64,000 nucleotides of DNA from Bacteroidota bacterium (GTDB lineage: Bacteria; Bacteroidota; Bacteroidia; Bacteroidales; JAAUTT01). The notes below the pieces were generated by a model that worked only from the letters and a program-made list of their open reading frames with translations, was not told where the DNA came from and ran no database searches. How positions within the stretch are numbered: the first letter of the stretch is position 1; every line of letters starts with the position of its first letter. Of the stretch, positions 8,666 through 17,526 are shown piece after piece. The translations under genes were made by a program, and so were the position numbers. The stretch spans positions 124,001 to 188,000 of the forward strand of contig JAEYWD010000094.1 in assembly GCA_023429135.1 (NCBI GenBank), read 5' to 3'.

Positions 8666-10003
8666 ATGAAGAAATCAGTAAAAATTATAATTATCGCTGG
8701 CTCTTTGCTTCTGGTAGCATTTTTAGTATTTGGCTACATGATGTACCAGCATATAATGGGCGCCGAAGAATTAGTGGGTAAAAAAGAGAACATTCCTGCT
8801 GTGAAAGAAAATATAATTCCGGTGCAAAAAGGCAATGCTGACTGGCCAAACTGGAGAGGTGCAAATTTCGATGGTAAAAGTGCACTTACAGGAATCTCTA
8901 CCGATTGGTCCAAGGGGCTGAAAAAACTTTGGCAGGTCGATTACCTGTGTCAGGGAAGCTCGTCGGCCACGTGGTCGTCTCTGGTGGTTCAAGGAAATCA
9001 TTTGGTTGTAATGGGTCGCGACGATGCCAACGATCTTGTATTCTGTTTAAATGCCGAAACAGGCGAACTAATCTGGAAAGGCGCCTATACCGCAGTTGCT
9101 GTGTCGAGCCACGGTGAAGGGCCCCGCGCCACTCCGTTTATTGACAATAATCGTGTATATACATTCGGACGAAGCGGTGATTTGGTGTGCTGGAACTTAG
9201 AGGATGGCAAAATGATTTGGAATGTTAACGTTAAGGAATTTGGTGGAAAAGAACCCGACTGGGGCTTTTCTACAGCACCTCTCGTGTACGAAAATATGAT
9301 AGTAGTTCAGGGTGGCGGAGATGCACTGGTTGCCGCTTTTGATAAATTAACGGGGAAACTGCTATGGAAATCGATGAGCGGGGAAGCGGGATATGCAGCT
9401 CCCATTCCCGTTAAGGTGGGCGAAGAAACAAAATTTGCCGTATACCATGGTAAAGGTCTTTCCCTTGTAAATCCTGCCGATGGAAAAGAATTATGGCGTG
9501 CTCCCTGGGAAACCGACTATTTTGTTAACGCATCTACTCCGGTAGTTGATAACGATATACTTTTCCATACTTCGGGATACGGAATGGGCGGCCAGGCACT
9601 GAAATTTAACAACAACGGCTATAAAGTTCTATGGAAAAGCAATGTTATTGAAGCGCAACATACCGATCCTATTTTAATCGACGGCTATTTATACAGTTAT
9701 TCGGGCGAAAGCAGCCGTAAAAATGGTATGTTTAAATGTGTGGAACTTGCTACCGGTAAAGAAATGTGGAGTACTGCTGAAGTTAGCCAGGGAACAGCCG
9801 TTTATGTCGACGGACACATTATTTGCTTTGATATATCGGGGAATATTTATTTAGTGAAACCCAACCCACAATCGTTTCAACTAACAGGAACCATAAAGAA
9901 TGCCATGGAAGACGTTAAAAAACCCGCCTGGACTGTTCCTGTTGTTGCTAACGGAAAGCTGTACCTGCGGTATTTGCAGCACCTCAATTGTTATAAATTG
10001 TAG
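8666..10003 (+). CDS. PQQ-like beta-propeller repeat protein with N-terminal membrane anchor
   Basis: 445 residues. Residues about 5-27 form one hydrophobic segment after a Lys-rich start, so the protein is probably anchored in the inner membrane with the propeller in the periplasm. The rest carries blades of the PQQ/BamB type, with recurring patterns such as CLNAETGELIWKG, CWNLEDGKMIWN, AFDKLTGKLLWK and NPADGKELWRA. WPNWRGANFDGKS near residue 60 is typical of outer-membrane-protein-assembly-like PQQ repeat proteins. No cofactor-binding dehydrogenase motifs are seen, so a scaffold or binding role is more likely than PQQ enzyme activity. It stands alone on the plus strand. Confidence 0.85.
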   Translation: MKKSVKIIIIAGSLLLVAFLVFGYMMYQHIMGAEELVGKKENIPAVKENIIPVQKGNADWPNWRGANFDGKSALTGISTDWSKGLKKLWQVDYLCQGSSSATWSSLVVQGNHLVVMGRDDANDLVFCLNAETGELIWKGAYTAVAVSSHGEGPRATPFIDNNRVYTFGRSGDLVCWNLEDGKMIWNVNVKEFGGKEPDWGFSTAPLVYENMIVVQGGGDALVAAFDKLTGKLLWKSMSGEAGYAAPIPVKVGEETKFAVYHGKGLSLVNPADGKELWRAPWETDYFVNASTPVVDNDILFHTSGYGMGGQALKFNNNGYKVLWKSNVIEAQHTDPILIDGYLYSYSGESSRKNGMFKCVELATGKEMWSTAEVSQGTAVYVDGHIICFDISGNIYLVKPNPQSFQLTGTIKNAMEDVKKPAWTVPVVANGKLYLRYLQHLNCYKL

Positions 10004-10059
10004 CAATGAACTGATCTTTATTAAAAACGATGGCGACCTGCTATGCGAAAAACGCAAAT

Positions 10060-10087
10060 ATAGCCCACGGTTGAAACCGTGGGCTAT
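10060..10087. repeat. REP-like palindrome (AGCCCACGG type)
   Basis: ATAGCCCACGGT and ACCGTGGGCTAT form 12-bp perfect arms around a 4-base loop, in the gap after the PQQ gene. GC-rich palindromes of this kind are scattered in many Bacteroidota genomes as REP-type elements mobilised by tnpA-like proteins; only this copy is seen here. It could also help end transcription of the PQQ gene, but it has no T-run after the stem. Confidence 0.6.
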
Positions 10088-10185
10088 GGATTATTGTTTG
10101 CACGTTGCCGTTCAAAAAAGGTTACACGTAAAAACCGCGTGTTAAATGCTACCTTTACCGGTCGTTAATTTATAAAAATGCTTCT

Positions 10186-10347
10186 ATGAGAAAAGATGTT
10201 GATATTAACAAGAGGAAAAAACTGCTGGAAGAAAAGCTGGTAGGATTACTTTCAAAATCGAATTTAAAACCTGATGAGCTGAAACTCGTCGGAGAAATTG
10301 AGCAAAAATTGGGTGAAATAAATAAGCAGTTATCAAAACGCGGATAA
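10186..10347 (+). CDS. Small charged protein, 53 residues, unknown function
   Basis: ATG 10186 to TAA 10345-10347. The product (MRKDVDINKRKKLLEEKL...) is highly charged, probably all helical, with a KPDELKLVGEIEQKLGEI segment that could form a short coiled coil. It has no signal or membrane part. The amino-acid pattern looks like a real coding region. Function unknown. Confidence 0.5.
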   Translation: MRKDVDINKRKKLLEEKLVGLLSKSNLKPDELKLVGEIEQKLGEINKQLSKRG

Positions 10348-10406
10348 GTCTTTGGAGGCGGATCACAGTTTTGCGGCATATGTAATGCCCGACAATTATT
10401 CCCTGA

Positions 10407-11186
10407 TTACTTCACTTTGGCTTTCAGCTCGAATTTAATATTCTGATATTCCACAAGGTCGCACTTGAAGGAACCCACAACCATGTCGAACTTTACGCTT
10501 ACGGGTAACTTGTTATCATCGTCGCTGAGCCAGAAGGTCATATCGTCGTTATCCTTGAAAATACGGCCTGGTTCAACAATGGGAACAAATTTGAGGCAAC
10601 GTATTTTTCCAACTTCGGTATCGATGGTTTCTTTGCCCTTGTAAACGATGTAAAAGGGAAACATCCCGTCAAAGTAGGTATCCACATACACCATGTCGCC
10701 AACCTTATAGTTGCTGAAATCGATACGCCTGATGTAAAAAAATGCCGAAACCATATCGAGGCAGTTTTTTGGTACCTTCACAACTCCTTTACGGTCGCTT
10801 TTAACAATATTGGCATGACGGTCGAAAGTGGCATTCTCAACAAGCTTATAATTGCCTTCACTCACATTTCGGATTGCCTTATAAGGTAAGGTTGTTTTTA
10901 TATCGAAATAGCTTTCGAAAATATCTTTTACGCGGAAAATCTTATCCACCAACCCGGTGGTTTTTCCTACAACTACCGAATGAAATACATCCATATTCTC
11001 GAACTTTTCCTGTTTAAGTGTAATGGTGGCACTTCCTCCGGTAATAAAACCATAATGAAGCTTGTACTTCAGAAATTCTCCATCGCGGTATGGAAGCACT
11101 CCCGAAACAGGAGGCACTGAATCGCCGGCTGCTGAATAAATAAAACAGAAGAAACACAAAATAAGACTACTCCATAACTTCACCAT
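10407..11186 (-). CDS. DUF3108-family exported protein
   Basis: 259 residues with a signal peptide (MVKLWSSLILCFFCFIYSAAG). The mature part fits DUF3108: PYRDGEFLKYKLHYGFITGG near the start, VGKTTGLVDKIFRVKD, and the Asp-rich segment FWLSDDDNKLPVSVKF towards the end. The family is common in Bacteroidota as periplasmic or outer-membrane beta-rich proteins whose molecular role is not settled. It is the first of a run of minus-strand genes but is separated from tsaB by about 100 bases. Confidence 0.8.
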   Translation of the reverse strand: MVKLWSSLILCFFCFIYSAAGDSVPPVSGVLPYRDGEFLKYKLHYGFITGGSATITLKQEKFENMDVFHSVVVGKTTGLVDKIFRVKDIFESYFDIKTTLPYKAIRNVSEGNYKLVENATFDRHANIVKSDRKGVVKVPKNCLDMVSAFFYIRRIDFSNYKVGDMVYVDTYFDGMFPFYIVYKGKETIDTEVGKIRCLKFVPIVEPGRIFKDNDDMTFWLSDDDNKLPVSVKFDMVVGSFKCDLVEYQNIKFELKAKVK

Positions 11187-11287
11187 GTTTCTATTTTTTG
11201 TTTAATAAACGGAATGCTTAACTAAAATGTTTTAATTTATTACCGAATAGTCTAAGGCTGAAACAATCATATACGATCAGTTATTTT

Positions 11288-11995
11288 TCAAATCACTTTT
11301 CTTTTAGCTGTGGTAGCAACAAAATCCTTCAGATAAAGAGGCTCAAAATAGGCAACATCTTCAAATCTTTTGTTCTGCCAGGCGGCTTCGGCCAGAGAAG
11401 AAAGATATGAAGCTTTCAGTCCGAAGTGCTCAACAAAGGTCGCTTTAGGGTTTTTAATGATATCTTTTACCTTACCGGCACCGCTTCCGAAAAATATCAT
11501 TTCCCGGTTGGCGAGAATATCGGCAAAACTTTCGGAATTAATGATTTCGGCAGTGGTTTCTTTTAACAGGTGCCCATCTTTCGAAAACATGGCCAGATAA
11601 ACTTCCTGGCGGCGGGCGTCGAGCATAGGACAAAATACCGCATTATCGGAGAATTGGGTGGCGAAATCAGTTGTTTCGGTTTGTAAACCTGCCATCATAG
11701 CGCGTAGGGTATTCACTGCCAAGAGCGGCTTTCGGGCCCCATAACAAATCCCTTTGGCAACCGAAACTCCAATACGCAAACCGGTGTACGATCCCGGACC
11801 TTTACTTACGGCCACAGCATCGAGGTCGGCAATGGTGATTGAATTCTGTGCCAGCAGCTTTTCTATAAGTACAGTAAGAATATGCGCGTGCGAGCGGTCC
11901 TCATCGCTCTGCATGGTAGCATATAATTCCCCGTTTCTTGATAAAGCAACCGAACAACTATCCGACGAAGTTTCTATAGTTAAAATTAAAGCCAT
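11288..11995 (-). CDS. tsaB: tRNA threonylcarbamoyladenosine biosynthesis protein TsaB
   Basis: 235 residues, normal for the family. TsaB is the inactive TsaD-like partner that assembles TsaD and TsaE to make t6A37 in ANN-decoding tRNAs in the cytoplasm. Diagnostic features are the N-terminal LILTIETSSDSCSVAL phosphate-loop-like strand pair, the AVSKGPGSYTGLRIGVSVAKG motif around residues 60-80, and MLDARRQEVYLA in the second half. It lies 21 bases downstream of the efflux adaptor gene on the same strand and may be co-transcribed with it. Confidence 0.93.
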   Translation of the reverse strand: MALILTIETSSDSCSVALSRNGELYATMQSDEDRSHAHILTVLIEKLLAQNSITIADLDAVAVSKGPGSYTGLRIGVSVAKGICYGARKPLLAVNTLRAMMAGLQTETTDFATQFSDNAVFCPMLDARRQEVYLAMFSKDGHLLKETTAEIINSESFADILANREMIFFGSGAGKVKDIIKNPKATFVEHFGLKASYLSSLAEAAWQNKRFEDVAYFEPLYLKDFVATTAKRKVI

Positions 11996-12016
11996 GTATT
12001 AAAATTGGCCAATATA

Positions 12017-13363
12017 CTATTTTTTCGCCTGGCTTCCCTTCTCTTTTTCGCCTTTCGGTTTATCATCTTTCTTGGGGCGTGTAACAAGAGTTCCATCCTT
12101 AAGCTTTTTGTTTACCACGCTGTAAGGACCAGTTATAATTTCTTCGTTATCGGTCAAACCTTCTTTAATCTGGATAAAATAGCTGTCCTGAATTCCGGTA
12201 ACCACATCCTTATGCTGCGCTTTACCATCTTTAATTACATATACAATCTCTGTGGGTTTTTTATCCTGACTTTCGTTGGGTGTTAGCTCCACGCTGTCCT
12301 TTTTAGTTGAATCGCGCGAAATAGTAACCGCCTGAATGGGTACTGTAAGTACATTAAATGTTTTTTCGGTTTGAATATCAACAGTAGCCGACATCCCCGG
12401 ACGGAAAGGATTAGGATTTTCCTTGGAGGTAATATCTTTATACGAATCGGCCAGAAGCAGAATACGGACTTCAAAATTTGTTACCTGATCGGTAGTGGCC
12501 CCGGTGGTAGTTGCTGAATTAGCTATTTCGGTAACTACACCCTTGAATTTTTTATTCAGGTAAGCATCTATTTCAACCAAAGCCGTATCGCCCATCGATA
12601 CACGTACAATGTCGTTCTCGTTCACATCTACTTTCACTTCCATGCGGTTGAGATCGGCTATGCGCATTAGTTCAGTACCTGTCATCATATTGGTTCCAAC
12701 AACGCGTTCGCCGAGTTCTACCTTCAAACTCGAAACGGTTCCGCGCATAGGAGCATAAATGGTGGTCTTATATAAATTTTCGTTCGATACTTTCAACGAG
12801 GCCTCGGCATTTTTAACCTGGAACTCGGCAGCACGAACACTCTGACGGGCGGCTTCCACATCAGCCTTTACCACTTTAAACGAACTCTCGGCAGCTTCCC
12901 ATTCACTTTGTGAAATCGTTTTCTGCTCCCAAAGCTTTTTGTTTCGATTATACGAGAGCTGCTCCTTTTCCAGTTGAGCTTCCGACTGAGCCAGACGAGC
13001 CGATGCATTTGCCAGATTGGAACGGGTGGAATTGAGACTTGCTTCGGCCTGGTCGCGGTTGCTGATATAAATATCGGGTTTTATACGGAGCAACAATTTC
13101 CCCTTCTCAACAAAATCGCCTTCTTTTACATTCAACTCAATAATTTCGCCGGAAACTTCGGGACTGATTTTCACTTCAGTTTCGGGCTGAACTTTGCCAT
13201 TTGCGGTAATGGCTTCAACGATGGTTCTTTTCTTTACAAAATCTATTGTTACTTCTATGGGTTTTTCTTTGCCGATCCAGCCGGCTTTCTTTCCTACAAT
13301 TGCAAAAATTATGAGCACTACTGCTGCAATTAAAACATATTTAAGGAGTTTATTCTGTTTCAT
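12017..13363 (-). CDS. Efflux periplasmic adaptor (HlyD/MacA-type membrane fusion protein)
   Basis: 448 residues. One N-terminal membrane anchor (about 8-26) precedes a split lipoyl domain (VQPETEVKISPEVSGEI, then TTIYAPMRGTVSSLKVELGERV) interrupted by a long coiled-coil hairpin rich in Ala, Glu and Gln (about 95-190). A beta-barrel segment (VDVNENDIVRVSMGDTALVEID) and a Lys-rich tail follow. Such proteins bridge an inner-membrane ABC or RND pump to a TolC channel. The TolC gene is directly upstream (about 20 bases), so the two form an export operon. No pump gene is visible next to them. Confidence 0.9.
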   Translation of the reverse strand: MKQNKLLKYVLIAAVVLIIFAIVGKKAGWIGKEKPIEVTIDFVKKRTIVEAITANGKVQPETEVKISPEVSGEIIELNVKEGDFVEKGKLLLRIKPDIYISNRDQAEASLNSTRSNLANASARLAQSEAQLEKEQLSYNRNKKLWEQKTISQSEWEAAESSFKVVKADVEAARQSVRAAEFQVKNAEASLKVSNENLYKTTIYAPMRGTVSSLKVELGERVVGTNMMTGTELMRIADLNRMEVKVDVNENDIVRVSMGDTALVEIDAYLNKKFKGVVTEIANSATTTGATTDQVTNFEVRILLLADSYKDITSKENPNPFRPGMSATVDIQTEKTFNVLTVPIQAVTISRDSTKKDSVELTPNESQDKKPTEIVYVIKDGKAQHKDVVTGIQDSYFIQIKEGLTDNEEIITGPYSVVNKKLKDGTLVTRPKKDDKPKGEKEKGSQAKK

Positions 13364-13383
13364 TGTTTAGAGATATGTAGATG

Positions 13384-14748
13384 TTAGAGCTTTACTTGTC
13401 CGTTTTTATAAAATTCGAGAACTTTCGATTTAAAAATATAGCTGTACTTTGCCTGTAACAGGTTCGACTGGGCAACAGCGAGCTGATTCTTTGAAGCGCT
13501 GTAGTCGACAAAATTTACCAATCCCAGATCGAACTTCTGCGAAATTGCGCGGAAGGATTCTTCGCTCGACCGCACTGCATTATCAGAGGCATTATACTTC
13601 TTAAAAGCAGCAATGGCATCGGTTTGAGCCTGCTGAATATCTTTATACAGTTGTTTGCGGGCAATTTCGAGCTGATATTCGGAACTCTTCACCCCAAGTT
13701 TGGCATTGCTGATATTGGTATTTACCATCCATCCGTTGAAAATGGGAACCCGTGCGCCTAGAGAAACCGTTCCGCTGATGTTATCATTTATCTGATCTTT
13801 GAAAGGATAGTTACCGTAAATGGGCATATTATTATTATCGAATCCTACAACTTTCATACGCGAATCGGAATAAGCTGTCCCATAGCTATACGATAGTGAT
13901 AAGCTTGGGCTAATTCCTCCGTAAGCAACATGTAAACTCTTCCTGGCGCCTTTCAGGTCATATTCAGCCTTACGTATTTGCGGTAGATTCATTACCGCCT
14001 GCTGAAAAATTTCATCGACTGAAGAGGTGATATCGGCAATAGGAAAGTTTGTAAAATCGGGTTTCAGAATATCAAAAGTTTTAACTGTGTCGAGGTCGAG
14101 CATTTGTTTCAGGTTAAGAAATGCAATGTCGACCATATTCTGGTAATTTACCAGGTTCAGTTCGTCATTGGCGACCTGTGCCTGCACTTCGAGGAACTTG
14201 CTTTGGGGAATACTGCCGGCATCCATCAGTTGCTTGCTGCGATCGAACTGGAGTTTCGTAATTTCGAGCTGATTTTTGGCGGCATCGGCCAGTTCCCGGT
14301 CCAGCAATAACTGAAGATAAGCAAGGGCAAGGTTCAGGGCGATATCGTTTTTAAACTTTTGCAGCTCTTCCGTGCCCGACAATACTTTATACCTGTTCTC
14401 CATAATGGTATTCAGCTTTTGAAAGCCGTTAAACAGGGTTACCGAGCTATTTAGGGATCCGTTAAACGATTTTACGGTTTCATTCTCGGTAAACTGATAA
14501 GTAGTTTGGTCGAGCGCACGACCTGATGAAACGGAATAATTGCCATTTGCATTGAGGTTGGGCAGAACACTGATAAGAGATTGCCTGTAAGTGTTTTTAT
14601 AATATTCCTGATTAACTTCCTGAATTTTAAGCTGAAGATTATTCTGGAGAGCATGCGTAATGCACTGCTCCAAAGTCCAGGGAGTTTGCTGAAAGGCAGG
14701 TATGTTAATGGAAAACAGCAGGCAAAGGCTAAGAATTGCAGCTTTCAT
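13384..14748 (-). CDS. TolC-family outer membrane efflux protein
   Basis: 454 residues from the ATG at 14748, which starts a clear signal peptide (MKAAILSLCLLFSINIPAF); the frame extends 21 residues further upstream but that part is not signal-like. The family pattern TPWTLEQCITHALQNNLQLK opens the mature protein, and two similar halves follow with long helices (ELQKFKNDIALNLALAYLQLL; ARKQLYKDIQQAQTDAIAAF). It forms the outer-membrane tunnel that pairs with the adjacent adaptor. The substrate cannot be told from sequence. Confidence 0.92.
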   Translation of the reverse strand: MKAAILSLCLLFSINIPAFQQTPWTLEQCITHALQNNLQLKIQEVNQEYYKNTYRQSLISVLPNLNANGNYSVSSGRALDQTTYQFTENETVKSFNGSLNSSVTLFNGFQKLNTIMENRYKVLSGTEELQKFKNDIALNLALAYLQLLLDRELADAAKNQLEITKLQFDRSKQLMDAGSIPQSKFLEVQAQVANDELNLVNYQNMVDIAFLNLKQMLDLDTVKTFDILKPDFTNFPIADITSSVDEIFQQAVMNLPQIRKAEYDLKGARKSLHVAYGGISPSLSLSYSYGTAYSDSRMKVVGFDNNNMPIYGNYPFKDQINDNISGTVSLGARVPIFNGWMVNTNISNAKLGVKSSEYQLEIARKQLYKDIQQAQTDAIAAFKKYNASDNAVRSSEESFRAISQKFDLGLVNFVDYSASKNQLAVAQSNLLQAKYSYIFKSKVLEFYKNGQVKL

Positions 14749-14841
14749 AAATTTGTGGGTTTTATGTTGATAAAGATATGTAAATATTTTCGGATGAAAA
14801 TAGCAAAGCAACTAAATTGCGCCAATATTCAACTATATCAT

Positions 14842-15561
14842 ATGCCCCAAAAATATTATGCGCATCCAGCTTTCGGCGAAATAGCCCTCAAAAAGAACCG
14901 GCAATCGAAGGGAATGCGCATCATTATCCGCAGTTCCAGCTCTATTACGGTTACATTTCCCTGGCATCTCACCTATGGCGACGCCATTAGTTTTATTAAT
15001 GAAAAGGAAAGCTGGATTAAGGAAAATCTAAAGAAGATAAGCAAAATTGTTCCGAAGAAAATATTTCACCCAAACAATCCCTTCAAAACTTTTGCCCATG
15101 AGTTAAACTTTGTACAGCTCGGGAAGGGTAATCCCTACATAAAGGTCGACCGCAGTAACATCACCGTTTACTATACAGATGAAGAGATGCTGATATCGGA
15201 ACCTGTGCAGGAACATATTCAGCAGGCAATTGAGAAGGTGTTGAAGAACGAAGCATTAAAATATCTCCCTCCACGGGTGGATTTCTTTGCCGAAAAGCAC
15301 GGCTTAAAGTACAAGGGAATATCGGTAAAAAAGATGCGAACCCGCTGGGGAAGCTGTTCAAGTGCGGGCAAACTGAATTTCAATATTCACCTGATGAGAT
15401 TACCGGCACATTTGATAGACTATGTGATTCTGCATGAACTGGCGCACCTGAAACACCATAATCACGGTGCTGGGTTCTGGAAATACCTTGATGAGCTGTC
15501 GGGGAGCAACTCCAAAAAATTTGCACTGGAAATGAAGAATTACCGCACAACCGTGTATTGA
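14842..15561 (+). CDS. YgjP/DUF45-family zinc metallopeptidase
   Basis: 239 residues from ATG 14842; an in-frame ATG at 14794 is also possible and the frame runs further upstream into the divergent tolC gene. The C-terminal part has the M48-like signature HELAHLKHHNHGAGFW with the zinc histidines, preceded by KKMRTRWGSCSSAGKLNFN, the DUF45 hallmark. The N-terminal half (KSKGMRIIIRSSSSITVTFP-like strands) matches the family too. It is soluble and cytoplasmic. The cellular substrate is unknown for the family. Confidence 0.88.
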   Translation: MPQKYYAHPAFGEIALKKNRQSKGMRIIIRSSSSITVTFPWHLTYGDAISFINEKESWIKENLKKISKIVPKKIFHPNNPFKTFAHELNFVQLGKGNPYIKVDRSNITVYYTDEEMLISEPVQEHIQQAIEKVLKNEALKYLPPRVDFFAEKHGLKYKGISVKKMRTRWGSCSSAGKLNFNIHLMRLPAHLIDYVILHELAHLKHHNHGAGFWKYLDELSGSNSKKFALEMKNYRTTVY

Positions 15562-15581
15562 GGGGTTAAGCCTCACCATGG

Positions 15582-15600
15582 CCCTCTCCTTTGGAGAGGG
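15582..15600. terminator. Hairpin between convergent genes
   Basis: CCCTCTCC (15582-15589) and GGAGAGGG (15593-15600) form an 8-bp stem with a TTT loop. It lies between the YgjP-like gene and the convergent minus-strand gene. There is no clear T-run, so it could be a repeat element instead of a true terminator. Confidence 0.4.
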
Positions 15601-15627
15601 AGAAGTATAGCCTCTACTTTCGACTAA

Positions 15628-16503
15628 TCAGACTTCTTCCTTAACTACAGGGATATTCAAATCGCTTGTGAGAATAGAGTCGAGCGAAAGGACATACTGA
15701 AGGGCTTTCTGCTCACCAAACAGCAGCTCAAATTCATTTTCGACAAACTTGCGGATATTGGTTTCCCAATCGAGATACGACAAGGTTGATATTTTACCCA
15801 GTTCACGTTTTTCGAAGAACCTTTTGAGAATATTCACTTTTGAGTGAAAAGCAAGATATGCTTTGATTGCTACCCGCAGTTCATTACTCAGGAAATTCTC
15901 AATGGTTTTAAATTCGGTGGGGATAATTTCATAGGTGGATTCGTAAAAATTACTGAAAGCGTTATCCCAGTTGATATAATGGATAAGGTAATTGGTAATT
16001 TTGAAGACATCTCTGTTTTCATCCTGATCAATTGTTTTCAGGAAAACATCCTTTAGCTCCTTTAAATACCACGCTTTAATTTTGCTGTCGAGCTTCTGCG
16101 AAATTTCTTCGGTGTATTTGGTATAATCTTCACTGAAGTTGTTCAGTGTAAAATCTTTATTTGTAAATGGCTGATTGTATTCAATTATACGGGTAATAAC
16201 CGCAACTTCGTCCATCAGTAAATGGTGGAGAGGAAACAGCTTCACCCTTAAAATATCCTCAAAAAGCTTGTCGGAAAAGTATCCCTGCATCAGGAGCTCG
16301 TAAAGATCTTTGTTGTTTTTGGTAATACGCTCAATATCGCTTCGGTAAATTTTGAGATGTTCGTTTATCTTGCTTTTTATCTGAGCCTTTTTACCGTTCA
16401 CGATTATTTGAATATATAACGGGAAATGCTTCTCCTTATTCAGGGATTTAGCTTTAGCCCGCTTATTCAGATAATGCTTTACAGTAATTTTTTTTTGCGC
16501 CAT
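15628..16503 (-). CDS. Orphan protein with integrase-like arm DNA-binding N-terminus
   Basis: 291 residues from ATG 16503 (an 8-residue upstream extension is possible). The N-terminus (KKITVKHYLNKRAKAKSLNKEKHFPLYIQIIVNGKKAQIKSKI split over residues about 3-45) resembles the arm DNA-binding domain of Bacteroidota tyrosine recombinases. The rest is alpha-helical and acidic, and lacks the R-H-x-x-R...Y catalytic residues, so it is not an active integrase. Downstream there is no recombinase or mobile element. It may be a regulator or a diverged recombinase remnant. Confidence 0.55.
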   Translation of the reverse strand: MAQKKITVKHYLNKRAKAKSLNKEKHFPLYIQIIVNGKKAQIKSKINEHLKIYRSDIERITKNNKDLYELLMQGYFSDKLFEDILRVKLFPLHHLLMDEVAVITRIIEYNQPFTNKDFTLNNFSEDYTKYTEEISQKLDSKIKAWYLKELKDVFLKTIDQDENRDVFKITNYLIHYINWDNAFSNFYESTYEIIPTEFKTIENFLSNELRVAIKAYLAFHSKVNILKRFFEKRELGKISTLSYLDWETNIRKFVENEFELLFGEQKALQYVLSLDSILTSDLNIPVVKEEV

Positions 16504-16701
16504 GCTAATTACTTCTTGTGAAAACAATCAATCAGTTTTCCAATCTTTAACAACCTGATAATTCAAAGTTCGGTTGCAAGTAAGACCTTATACTTATTTA
16601 AAACTTAAAAAGTTCTATAAAACTTTATTTTTTTTCATTTGAACCAATACTTACCGCGTCTTTGCAAGAGTATGTTAGATAAGTAAATGTAATCCGAAAT
16701 T

Positions 16702-17199
16702 TCAAGAATCGTATAACTTCAAAAATTCAAATCCATTTCCGGTCCAAATTAAAAATTTCATAAAATCGCTAAAGGAAACGATTAAACTTGCAGTATTATT
16801 ATTTGGATGAAAACTAATTCGTTTTGATTCCTGAAGTTTTTCATCGAGATATACATAAACATGTTTCCCCTGATCGTTAATTAAACCAAATGGAGAAACC
16901 GACCCCGGCTCTAATCCAAGATGTTTATTCATCCTCTCGGGTGAAGCAAAACTTATTTTCCCCTGCTTCAATCTTTTCTCAAGATCATGAATGTCCAACT
17001 GCTGTGTATGCGACAAAATTACCAGGTAATGTTTATTGCCTTTATGATTTCTGAAGAAAAGATTTTTGCAATGTGTAGCATCCAGATCCTTCCAGTATTT
17101 CATAGCTTCTTCAATAGTTGGTGCCGGCGGATGTTCATAATACTCAAATGAGATATTTAACGTCTCAAGAATTTTATAAAGCTCAGGTTGTCCATTCAT
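16702..17199 (-). CDS. YbaK/ProX-type prolyl-tRNA editing domain protein (PrdX-like)
   Basis: 165 residues, the usual size of a free-standing INS/YbaK editing domain. Such proteins hydrolyse mischarged Ala-tRNA(Pro) or similar in the cytoplasm. Matching features are EYYEHPPAPTIEEAMKYW near the N-terminus, the catalytic-Lys region THCKNLFFRNHKGNKHYLV, LGLEPGSVSPFGLIND and SFHPNNNTASLIVSFSDF. It is a single-gene unit on the minus strand. Confidence 0.87.
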   Translation of the reverse strand: MNGQPELYKILETLNISFEYYEHPPAPTIEEAMKYWKDLDATHCKNLFFRNHKGNKHYLVILSHTQQLDIHDLEKRLKQGKISFASPERMNKHLGLEPGSVSPFGLINDQGKHVYVYLDEKLQESKRISFHPNNNTASLIVSFSDFMKFLIWTGNGFEFLKLYDS

Positions 17200-17526
17200 G
17201 GTGGCTAATTAATCGCTCAAATATAAGACATTAGGCTTCACAGTTTACAGCGAAGTAAAATACAGCCAGCAACAAATTGTTAAAAGTCTGTCAAACGATG
17301 ACTAATTATAAAAACAGAGATAATCATATAATGTTGATTATAAAAGGCATTTCATAAAAAATCAATACCCTTTCAGTTTTTGATTAAATTCAATTGACTA
17401 TTCAGCAGTAAGTTATAGAGCAATATATTATTTATTCAAAATTTCCAAGGCTTGGTGAGGGATTAATCTTTTCTAAAAATCAATAATTCTAACTAAACCT
17501 TTAAATTTACCCTTTAAAAATCAGTT
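17200..17526. other. AT-rich intergenic region, no feature seen
   Basis: A 327-base gap between divergent genes. It is AT-rich and holds no convincing open frame, RNA or exact TAnnTTTG promoter; it must contain the promoters of both flanking genes. Confidence 0.5.

Noticed and set aside
15628..16503. Tyrosine recombinase or integrase
   Set aside because: The catalytic Arg-His-Arg-Tyr residues are missing; only the N-terminal arm-like region is similar.
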